The translations under genes and the position numbers were made by a program. The notes under the pieces are model-generated. The model searched no databases and was not told the origin of the DNA. It saw only the letters and a list, made by a program, of their open reading frames with translations. A DNA stretch of 64,000 nucleotides from Favolaschia claudopus (taxonomy: Eukaryota > Basidiomycota > Agaricomycetes > Agaricales > Mycenaceae), in contig JAWWNJ010000004.1 of the NCBI GenBank assembly GCA_037176885.1, forward strand, positions 1,426,001 through 1,490,000, given 5' to 3'. This document shows, piece by piece, positions 45,407 to 54,900 of the stretch (its first letter is position 1; each line of letters opens with the position of its first letter).

Positions 45407-45442
45407 GTAGGTTGATATTCATCCCGACCGGCCCCCTCAGAG
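45407..45442 (-). repeat. Terminal inverted repeat, right end
   Basis: Read on the minus strand it begins CTCTGAGGGGGCCGG, where the left end has CACTATGGAGG. It ends with a degenerate copy of the CACTA pentamer (CTCTG). Confidence 0.7.
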
Positions 45443-45445
45443 TTC
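45443..45445 (+). repeat. Target-site duplication TTC, right copy
   Basis: Second TTC flanking the element. On the minus strand it is the last GAA of exon 1 of the interrupted oxidoreductase gene. Confidence 0.8.
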
Positions 45446-45602
45446 GGTTCAGGTCGTTGCTTGCACCATCGGGTGCGGGCAGAATAGAGGATCTGTCGAT
45501 TACAGTGACATCCGTCCAACCGCGCTTAAGGAGAGCGAGAGCGGTCGATAAACCGAAACAGCCAGATCCGATTATGAGTGTCTTGCGTTGTTCGAGAGCC
45601 AT
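45443..45602 (-). pseudogene. FAD-dependent amine oxidoreductase (DAO family), exon 1, separated by the transposon
   Basis: The ATG at 45602 starts MALEQRKTLIIGSGCFGLST, the FAD-binding beta-alpha-beta motif GxGxxG, followed by WTDVTVIDRSS and the family motif DGASNDLNR. The exon is 160 bases (53 codons plus one base). The next base should be a GT splice donor but is the transposon end. The frame runs on for 17 codons into the element, ending NLQINQR, so any product from this start is a 70-residue fragment. In the uninterrupted gene, the A left over from exon 1 plus TCGTTCGC gives N-R-I-V-R, as in homologues. Upstream 242 bases separate it from the PAL stop codon. Confidence 0.9.
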
Positions 45603-45843
45603 GAATTGCAGGATGAGAGCCTACGTCTGTGACTCAGGTGAGGTTCGGTTACTTCGGTATCGACTGATCACAGAACGATCTGGACGCGGAAAAACACGGA
45701 AAGGAATTTTGAATGTTCTTAATGGGTTCACCAGATATCACCAGCGGCAAAAACAGCTGTTTAGCTGACCTTACTTTACATTAAGATTACATTGAGAAGA
45801 TACGATATATATACTGTCGTGAAAGAGCGACTAGAACCAACGC

Positions 45844-48439
45844 TCATGCAAACAATTGGACGATGATGGGCTGCATTTTGCCGTCCCGGATTGCCTATAA
45901 ATTGACCGTGAGTTCAGAGCCAGCAGTCGAAGAGAAAGAGATCATACCTCATGGATTAATGATATATGGCCGCCGGTAATGTCCTCATCGGCCCCCAAGC
46001 CATCGACGAAAGAATCGTAGTTTTCAGCGCCATGCATTTTTATCCCCAACGTCGAGCGCACAAATTCGTACACGGGCCGAGTTTTGTTCAAGAACGGGCT
46101 CGCGGGGGTCTTACCCCTCGCTCCAAAAAGATATGCGCGCCGAAGCTCATCCAACAGCGATTCGGACCTTGCAGCAACCTTGGATCGGAACGAAGGTATC
46201 AGTGCGAGTGCTGCACCCGAGTTGGAGCATGAGGATGACGGATCGGTGAAGATGTCAAGAAGAAGGGTAGAGGTGGAAGCAGCCACTTTGATCATTCGTT
46301 CAGCAACATCCATGGTGCTGGTCTCGTTCAAAGCATTCTGAAGTGCTTTGCAAACCGACGCCGTCGTCCTGTGCAACTCGTGCCGTGATAGATACGGGCC
46401 AAAAATCTCAATCTCCTGGGTGGCTATCTTGTTCAACCCGTCCTCTAGTTCAGTGTGAAGAGCCCTCAAATCCAGTGCTGGAAGTGATATGAGTGTCAGA
46501 AAGACATGTATACTCTGAGGGACTGTACTTACCCTGGCACAGAGCATAGAGATACGACGCAATGAGAAGCGATAAGATGTCAAGGGAGTCTATGGTGGCG
46601 CGAGCGGAAATCAAGGCGAGAGAGCTTTAGAACATAAGTATAACAGATAATGGTTAGAAGATTGTTAGAGCACTCACTTGACAGCCTGGTTGTGCATCTC
46701 AGCGGATTGGATGTGAGTCGAGACCGGAGCAGCACGGTAACCGAGCTCGGAAACATATGCTGCCGTGACGATATCGATACCTTTGGCATGATAATTGAGC
46801 GACGGATCGGTGGCGGCAAGGTTTGGTGGAAGACCCCGATTCATAGCGGGATTGATGAGTTCTGTGCACTGCGAAAATAAGAGCTTGCCAAGGTGGTGAA
46901 GACCGAGACGCGTCTTCTCCATGGCATTGGTTACGGCCATTGCTGGTAAGTAGGTAGGTAACTAGGATTGCACGGCCCGGTCAGAATAACGAACCTTGGA
47001 AGTTTCCTCCATTGATAATCCTGCCTTGTTCTGGATCTACAAGTGGATTGTCGGTGGCTTGACAAGCAACGAGATGAATACATGTAACATCGACCGATAA
47101 AAAGATTGCATACTTGAATTACATTCCGTGGTGACCGTTGCGAGTGCAGTGAGCAAGTCCTCAATCTGCGGGCCAATGAACTGAGGTGCGGTCCTTAACG
47201 GATACCGATCTTGGCGCAAAACACCGGAGTCTTGTTCAATCGTAACTTCTTGTTCAGAAGTTATCGCAAACTTGCTGCCCTCCAGAAGATCCCATACAAT
47301 TTTGGCCGATTCGATCTGTGAGTGAGTTCAGTTCTGAGCCGATTTCAATTATGCGAACACCAACCTGGCCCGGATGAGGACGAGCGATATCGTGAATGAA
47401 CGGATCAAACGAGCCACGGCTTCCCGCAAGGGCTTCTGTACCCATTGCCGTGCACACCTGAGCCAGCATTGCTAGGTGAACAGCGTCATTGAGGGCAAGG
47501 CAGGCCACAGAAGCGCTGAAAGCTGTTCCGTTCAGGATCCCTAGATGTTCCTTGGAAGCGAGCGGCAAAGGCTCGATTTGATGTGTGCTCAACGCCTCCT
47601 TCGAGGAGACAATTTTGCGGGCTCCAAAGGCTTGTTTTCCGGAAAAAACACGGATGCGTGGGTTACCAATCAAGCAACCGGCAATGTAAGAGAGGGGGGA
47701 CAAGTCGCCTGATGCTGATATGCTCCCGCGCAACGGCACGAGAGGTGTGATATTGGCGGAAAGGAGTTCGTTCATTTTCTCCAACAACTTCCAACGGACA
47801 CCGGAGTGACCCCTCAGGAGGGAATTCATGCGCACAACGATGGCGCCACGGACCCAAGATTCGGGCATACTAGAAGAGTGCAAGGGATCGAGAAGGGGAA
47901 GAGCTTCAAGAGGCTGATCGGTCGAAGAAGGGAGCACGCCAGCATGTAGAAGTTGTAACAGCGCATTCCCCAGTACCAGCGGTTTGTCGGTCCGGGTGTC
48001 AGCGGATCCACCGTAACCGGTAGTAACACCGTAGATTGAGGATTTCTCCTGCAAACGAATTCAAAATTTGTGGCACAGAAGGCAAATTGAAGCCAGCACA
48101 CACCTCGACCTTTTTTTCCATGATATCACGACTTCGCTGAACGCGACTTTTGATGGCGGGGGAACCGTCTAGTTCCACAGAAGCATTAAAACGTGATGCG
48201 GCAGTTACCGCAGCTATAGACAACGAGTTGCCGTCGAGGACCACAGGTTTTCCAGACCTGTAGCCTTGGAGCTCCTTGTACGATGCCAAGAAATTCGCTA
48301 AGAGAGTGTCCAATTTAGAAGGGGCGTCGGCGGAAGGAATCAAAGGCAGAGGCGGCATAGAAGTTTGAATTGGGGACGCAATAACTCGCACAACACCGAC
48401 CGAAGAGCGCCTACGAGAGCGAGTACGAGTTTCGGACAT
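45844..48439 (-). CDS. Phenylalanine ammonia-lyase (PAL/TAL, aromatic amino acid lyase)
   Basis: Deaminates L-Phe (perhaps L-Tyr) to trans-cinnamate and ammonia. Start [17 protein letters not shown]; exon 1 also has [18 protein letters not shown]. Then [16 protein letters not shown] (active-site Tyr loop), [14 protein letters not shown], and the MIO-forming triad in [18 protein letters not shown] (Ala-Ser-Gly). The rest continues with [99 protein letters not shown] and [12 protein letters not shown]. The last exon reads [16 protein letters not shown]. Length and order fit fungal PALs of about 700 residues; seven to eight introns. It may feed a cinnamate/benzoate pathway. The window shows no neighbouring pathway gene. 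Confidence 0.93.
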
Positions 48440-49567
48440 GGCAATGATTCAAGCCGAGTGAAAGGGTTTTGAAAAATGGACCAGGTAGAAGAGGTAAAAA
48501 AAAAGCAGTTCAACCCAAGAATAGGAAGAGAAGGAACTTGATAACGAGCCATCCCTTGCAGCTGTTTATTATATAGCGACCTGGTGAGGATCTGCACCAT
48601 ATCGGGAAGGAACAACTGCTGTGTAAGAAAGAAATCAACATGTTTCATCGCGTCACTCGGATACGTCCTTGCATCCGTTCCGTTGCCAAACTTGGCAATG
48701 GTATTCAGGGCATCTGTGGTCCCGATCGTGTTGCCAGTCCTGCTACAATCGTCCCTTCGTTTTCACCAGCCGTTTCTCGTTTACTTGTTGCGACGAATGC
48801 TCTGAGAAAGTCTTCGAGTACGACAGATTTCAGGGCCGATGTCAGCGTGAAAACCTTGAAGCTGTGCGATAGAAGCCATTCAAATTACAAGAGAAAAACC
48901 CCCGATTGGGCGGCCGCAATACGGCGCCGGTATGTGTTCTGTCTTTTCCCTCTCGCTCTGCGAGAGCAAATGCCACGAGGCAGAAGATATCGGAGGATTG
49001 GTAACGATTTCACTGAACCAACCAAGGGATTAACGTAGTGTACAAGCAGTGGCTCTGCAGTGGGGTTCTGCGAACAGTTTTTAGAGCGCTAACGTAGCCG
49101 CTTTGCACAGCGCGGGCAAAAAGTAGTCCCCTGCTCAGATTCATTGGAGGACACTTTGCGGCTAGTTCGAGCAAACATCACTGTACTGTGCATGATATAA
49201 GTCGCGTAGATGCACATACACGGCGTTTAGAGTCCCCGCCCGCTCGAATATAACCCTTATCCCAGCGTGGTATGGTACCCCCGCACTAGTAATTAGTGAA
49301 GATTTGAGCCTTCAAGATTCGGAGGTCGGAAACGGGATATATTGAACATTGGAGACAAGACACGCCCTCCGAAGTCGAGCGGAGAGGGTAGCCTCATGGC
49401 AAACTGGCATTGCGGTGAAATCGCATTGTCGGAGATGAGATGGACCTCAAGCCTAAGGAGTGTGCAGCTGAACAGAGGTGAACGAACATTTCACATTCGG
49501 CTTATTCGGCTTTATTCGGCCACTAACTTCCTCTCTTCCTCTCATCTTGCACCAACCCTTGCACAAG
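48440..49567. promoter_or_regulatory. Divergent region PAL / FCF1, about 1.1 kb
   Basis: Head-to-head spacer. A plus-strand ORF from ATG 48640 to 49038 (MFHRVTRIRPCIRSVAK..) has a mitochondria-like Arg-rich start, but no family and no coding support further on. A short (T)ATTCGGC repeat lies near 49498-49520. Otherwise nothing is recognisable. Confidence 0.4.
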
Positions 49568-50398
49568 ATGGTTTGCTGTCGTTGCTGTGTCTGACTGGCG
49601 CCAATGTTTTCTGTAGGTCAAAGCTAAAAAGACCCGCAAATTTGCCGCCGTAAAGCGCATGCTGAACCCAAATGACATTCGCCTGTGAGCAGCTTCAAGT
49701 TTGCTTGCTCTCTACTCAGATCCTCGCTCCAGAAAGGAAAATCAATTGAAGCAAAAAATGAAGGAGGAGAAGGAAAAAGAGAAATCCGTTCGTCGAGTGT
49801 ACGAGCTCTGATGTCTTAACGAAGGCATCCTGACTTTTCACCTCAGCACTCAAGTCGCATCCTCCATGTTCTTGGCTCACAATACGGCTCTGGTGCCCCC
49901 CTACCGAGTCCTCGTCGATACAAATTTCATCAACTTCAGCTTACAAAATAAACTGGAGCTCGTTAGTGGCATGATGGACTGCCTATACGCAAAGTGTAAG
50001 CAATACAAGTCCGCTTTCTTCCTCAACCCACCTTCCCTGCCTAGGCATACCTTGTATCACTGACTGCGTAATGGCGGAATTGGAGAAGCTCGGACATCGT
50101 TACAGGGTAGCACTAAGGTACCTACCATAATTCTGCTTGATGAAAAGCCGTCACTAAATTGTGTCCATTCAGAATAGCTCGCGACCCGCGTTTTGAACGC
50201 CTAAAATGCTCGCACTCGGGCACATACGCTGACGACTGTCTTGTCCAGCGAGTGACATCTCACAAGTGCTATATCGTCGCAACCTGTGATCGCGACTTGC
50301 GCCGTCGCATACGACAGATTCCTGGCATACCACTGATGTATGTAGCCAAGAAACGATACGCTATAGAACGTCTCCCGGACCAGGGAGCGCCGACATGA
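49568..50398 (+). CDS. FCF1: rRNA-processing protein FCF1 (UTP24, PIN domain)
   Basis: Endonuclease component of the small-subunit processome that cleaves pre-rRNA in the nucleolus. Exon 1 is only the ATG (49568-49570), followed by GTTTGC..TGTAG and [23 protein letters not shown]. Then [63 protein letters not shown] (PIN Asp in VDTNF), [17 protein letters not shown] and [17 protein letters not shown]. The last exon reads [10 protein letters not shown] and [25 protein letters not shown], with the catalytic DD and CDRDLRRR motifs. Every family motif is present. Five or six introns; the one-codon first exon and the tiny introns are the main annotation trap. Confidence 0.93.
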
Positions 50399-50752
50399 GG
50401 AGGGAGACAAAGGTTGTGGACGAATATTGGTAAGCCGTTTCTTTTCGTTGCAGCGTCTCCATCTCACGACATCCGCAGTAATCATTAGGATGTAATATAG
50501 CTCGAAGATTGCCTGCTATTCTGACAGGCATCGAACTGGAGCAGAGAACCCGTTCGAAACGACAATTGTCTGAATTTCTGGAGGACCGATGCATGGGCCG
50601 CTCATTGCTCTAAGGAAATTGTCATTTGCCTTCGCATGAGATCCGTCTGAAGGATAGAACGACGATTCACCAAAATGTAGTTTAAAAACGAATGAGGTTC
50701 TTGCAATTGGAGGTTGTATGGAACAACGTAACCCTAACCCTACCTGGAACCG
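50399..50752. promoter_or_regulatory. Intergenic, promoter of the kinase gene
   Basis: 354 bases with no ORF of interest. Contains a telomere-like AACCCTAACCCTA stretch just before the start codon, listed separately. Confidence 0.45.
50729..50744 (+). promoter_or_regulatory. Telobox-like repeat TAACCCTAACCCTACC
   Basis: Two and a half TAACCC units, 8 bases before the kinase start codon. Such interstitial TTAGGG-type sites bind Tbf1/telobox proteins in fungi; whether this one functions is unknown. Confidence 0.4.
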
Positions 50753-51748
50753 ATGTCTGCCCTCCAGCCTCTTGTCAGCCATGTTCTGGAGGCAATTTCG
50801 AGGAAGGGGGGCCCACGACCGCTGTTTGTTGCGTTGCAGGGACCTCAAGGATCCGGGAAATCATATCTCTCCGCCCTCCTTGTCGCCGAACTGCGTACCC
50901 GTTCCCTCAATACCGCGCTACTCTCCCTGGATGATATCTACCTTCCTCATGCGGAGCTAGTTACTCTAGCTGAGCTGCACCCTGATAACCCTCTCTGGCG
51001 TGGTCGCGGACAACCGGGCACGCATGATGTCCCTCTTGGACTTCATGTCCTCTCGCAGCTCGAAGAAGGAAAACCGGTTGAGATACCTCGGTTCGATAAG
51101 AGCTTGTACAATGGGGAGGGCGACCGTTTGCCAGCAGGTTTTGCGGGGGGTGTTGTTGTCGATCCACCCGTCGACGTTGTCATCTTTGAAGGCTGGTGTG
51201 TCGGCTTCTATCCTGTATCGATTGAAAAGCTGGATGCACTATGGAATGGAGCCTGGGTCGATCAGAGCCAACAACTGGGGCTCGGTGACTCTGTCCAGAA
51301 ACAGAACGTCTCAGACGTGAACGATACTTTGAAGGACTATATTCCGTTGTGGAATTTTTTCGACACTTTCGTGCAGGTTGGTCAGTTGCTGGACAACATG
51401 AAAGACTGACTCTTGACTCGTCTTGGAGCTCCAACCCACACCTTCCGCTGAAGAATCGCCTCTTTCTGTTGTCTATCTGTGGCGGCTGGAACAAGAACAC
51501 AATATGAAAGCTAGAAATGGTGGAAAGGGCATGTCCGACGAGAGTGTGAAGGCGTGCGTGCAATTACTCGATCTGGGACGGAAACTAAACTTCCTCCAAG
51601 GTTTGTGGACAGGTATATCCCGGGTTATGTATTTTTTGGAGGCGGCCCGGCTGTCGGATTTGGTTCTGAAGCCCCTCGTTGGTTGGGTAACTCCCTACGC
51701 GTTCACATCGACGATAAAAGAATGGTTGTAGCCACCGAGACGTTCTGA
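50753..51748 (+). CDS. P-loop kinase, D-glycerate 3-kinase / Tda10-like
   Basis: MSALQPLVSHVLEAISRKGGP leads into LFVALQGPQGSGKSYLSALL, a Walker A motif (GPQGSGKS). Then LLSLDDIYLPHAEL (Asp-rich substrate loop), PLWRGRGQPGTHDVPLG, EIPRFDKSLYNGEGDR, VVIFEGWCVGFYPV (Walker B-like) and IPLWNFFDTFVQ. After an intron comes SVVYLWRLEQEHNMKARNGGKGMSDE, and the last exon reads FVDRYIPGYVFFGGG, ending DKRMVVATETF. This is the order of plant and yeast D-glycerate kinase / Tda10 proteins, an ATP-dependent kinase of the phosphoribulokinase/uridine-kinase superfamily. The substrate in fungi is less sure. Two introns are supported (about 51376-51424 and 51581-51598 or nearby). Confidence 0.85.
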
Positions 51749-51921
51749 CGTGTAGAAACACATTCGAATAATGATATTATTGGTTGTCTCGTCTGAGACA
51801 AAGCACAGGTGTGACAGGGTGTGACGCGCCTCATTTGCTTCCTTCCACCAAGCGTCAGTGAACGCGCCTGTTGGCACCCTTGCATATTGCACCCTCAAAA
51901 CACGTATCCTGGCTCTCTGAC

Positions 51922-54900
51922 ATGTCTTCCCCGCCTTTCTTTCGCGCCTCCCAAAATCTCGCAGTTGCACGGCCAAAACCAGCAGCCATCCCAAAAGCAC
52001 CCATCCTAAATCCGTACGACAAGTTTACCCAGCCTCAGTTCGACGCGTGGATTGGAGACATCACTGGCGCGCTTAAAGATGCCCTCGGTTTCCAGGCGGC
52101 ATTGCCACCAAAGACAAAAACCAGGACGCAGTGGCATATCCCTGATTCGAGAGAGAGTGAAGCGCCGGACGCTGCTGACGGAGACAACGTGGACGAGGAG
52201 CTAGATGATTCCTTTGCGGAGATTAAGGCGCGTGTTGCAGCCAACGCGAAGGGCAAAGGTCGCGATCCTAGGGAAGGGCCGGGACTCGGCAGAGGAGACC
52301 GTAACGCGCCTATTGAAATTGATTTAGATTCCGAAGAGGAGCAAGAGGAGCAGGGGGAAGAAGAGGAGGAAGAAGAGGAGGAAGACGGCGAATACTGGGA
52401 TGAAGAGAGAAGCTCGGGTGAGGAAGAGGAGGAGGAAGAAGAGGAAGCGATCCGGAACGGCGAGAGTTCAGCGCGCGCTCATGCTCGGTATCAGAAATAC
52501 GCGGAACAATACGACGTCGACGCAAAAGACGAAGACGCTCAGTACGGCGGCGAAGAAGGCGAAGACGCGGTCGAGGGGCTCTCAGACAACGAGGGTGACG
52601 ACGCGTACGATTTCGAAAACGAGAGGGAGGCAGAGCAATATTCCGACGAAGAAGATCGGAACCCAACTCAATTGGAAGAAGCGCCGCAGCGCAGCTATGC
52701 CGCGGAACAGGACTACAGCGACCAGGGGGAGGAAACTGGTTCCGAGTCGGAGAACGACAATGAGGGCGGTACGCGTGTTTTGTGTTACTCTGGGCTGCGT
52801 TCTTTTCCTCATTCAACAGCAGGGTCTTCTCCTCCTCGCGAACTTCCGATTTCACGCCCACCCATGTACGACGCCGATATTTTTGGAGAAGATGACGAGG
52901 AGGATGAACTTGTCTACGACGAGGCTGAACCTTCGCACTCTCGGGGCCACCAGAACCCTCCAGAGGCCATCGAACTGATGGATGAGGAGGACGCTTCTCT
53001 AGAGCAAGTCCCTCAAGAGGAAGAACTTCTTCCACTGGAGGGAGATCAAGACGAGCCTGTTCAGGACGAAGATTTCTATGCTGCCTTCCAATTGGCCACT
53101 GCTCCGGACGAACACAACGACGATGATATACTTCCTGGCTCAAGTCCCATCATGACCTCTCCAATTGCACCCGAGCAAGACACCTTACCTTCCGATGACT
53201 TTGACCCGGAGCCCGCTAATGATCGTGCGCGGTTTATCTACATGGATGGCAGTGGATGCTAATGTGTAGTGCTAGTATCTTTTGACTGGAATAATCCCCC
53301 GGCGTTCCTGCATGGTCTACGCGCCTCTGGCCCTGGTCACCTCGCCACCCCAGTGGAAGACATCGACAGCGAAGAGTACCCGCCAGCAGAGACCTTTGGC
53401 ACAAGCGACGAACTTCCAACGTTCCAAATTGCAACTCAGATTGCGCCAGACCCTTCGTTTGAACTCGATGACGACGAGGCAGCATCAGACGGCCAGTCAG
53501 GTTTTACACCAGGATACACAGTTCTGGAGGCCGAAGAATCTGACCGAAGTCCAGAGGGCGTTGAGGAACTCGACACCCAAACAGCCTCGCCCGACATCTC
53601 TGTTGATCTTCACCACTTCATTGTGGAGGAGTCGTTTACCGATCAAGATCCCGATGACCGAGGTATGAGTGTTGATGTCATCGCAGTGGACGATGGAATG
53701 GGAGACTCCGATGTTATCGACCTGTACGGCGCGCAAACGGCGCAAGTCGGTGAAATGACGCTGACCGAGGCTGGTGACTTGACAGTGGACGCGAGCGGAA
53801 AGAAATTCATATTTCAAGAAGAGGATGCGGGAGAACCAGTGCCACCCCTTGATATGGTGTCGAACACCGTCCTGACGATACAAGAAGCAGTTTCGCTCGA
53901 TAGCCACAGCAGCAGCAGCGTACCCTTGCCCATATCTGCTGATCCCGCTGTCCATGACCCTTTCGGATCGCGACAGGTCACGCCTCCGCTTCCGTCAATG
54001 TTCAATTCCACGCCCGTATCTGTTCCTATACCGCTCTCCATTTTGAAGGTAGCACGACAAGAGTCGAGTTTGTTTACACCTGCTCCCTCTGGGCGGGCAT
54101 CACCTTATTCCGTTGATACTCCACCTGCAGAGGATGCGGCATTTTTGAACGTGGAAAGTGCTCAAGATGATAACTCTGCGGAAGTTGCGGCTGTCTCTTC
54201 ACTGTGAGTATATTCGACTACACATTTATATCCTGAACACTGATGGCAAGTCATTAGCACAACCGGGGATGATTTTGAGTTGCGACCGCGAGAGGCGCCT
54301 AACTATCCCGTTCTACCCACAGTTACTGAGGTATCGACTACACAACTGAACGGGCATACCCAAGAATTCACAGAAACCGGGGCCGTAACGCAGGAAGAGG
54401 CGGTTCTCGAAGATGTTGCAGACGTTGATCCAATGCAAGAGATGGGGAATGGCCCTCAGCTCGTTCAATATAGCACCGATGGAACTGGCTTTGTAGAAGA
54501 TACCACCTCCAGCCAAGATGTCTCGGCACCTGCAACCGTGGATGTGACTTTCACTGTCACGCCCGCCCTCGAGCCCGATCCCTACCCTTATAGTCTGTCG
54601 ACTCCTGGTGGCGAGCTTCATGATCCCACGGAACAAGAAGCTTCTGCTTCATCCTCTTCAACAGGCGAAAAAGATTCGGAGGAAAAGACGGAAGGCGATG
54701 ACGACACTTCAGCGACCACCTTCCCTGAAATCATCGAGGACGAACCGGTCGGAATAGAGTTGATATATCCATCCGACTCGGAGGCCAAAACGGTCGAAGT
54801 CAGCAATGATTCACCGATCGAGGATGCGACAGAGCCGTCTGGTATTAATGCCAAACCGAGCGAAGACGATAGCCTGACGGAGATTCAATCTGTGGAGCTT

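Larger units (their letters stand above)
38704..45442 (-). mobile_element. CACTA-like DNA transposon (Plavaka/Transposase_21 type), 6739 bp
   Basis: The left end begins CACTATGGAGG. The right end, read on the other strand, begins CTCTGAGGGGG. The two 36-base termini align without gaps with 22 identities, forming imperfect inverted repeats. TTC duplicates flank the element. Inside each end lie about 250 bases of subterminal repeats built from AGGATGAA and AGGTTGAT-like units in both orientations. The element encodes a Transposase_21 protein and a small ORF on the minus strand, and a charged protein on the plus strand. It lies exactly at the exon 1/intron 1 border of a flavoprotein gene, and removal with one TTC restores that gene. 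The genes inside look undamaged, so the element may be autonomous. Strand is given as that of the transposase. Confidence 0.88.

Noticed and set aside
22897..48439. Possible phenylpropanoid gene cluster (acyl-CoA ligase plus PAL)
   Set aside because: The two genes are about 20 kb apart with housekeeping genes and a transposon between them, so there is no real clustering.
48640..49038. Plus-strand ORF with a mitochondria-like start
   Set aside because: Lies in the PAL/FCF1 promoter region. After about 60 residues it becomes low-information, and no splice joins improve it.
52310..53143. Long minus-strand ORF rich in Arg, Pro and Leu
   Set aside because: Antisense shadow of the Glu/Asp-rich coding exon. 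Acidic codons read backwards give Leu/Pro/Arg runs without stops.
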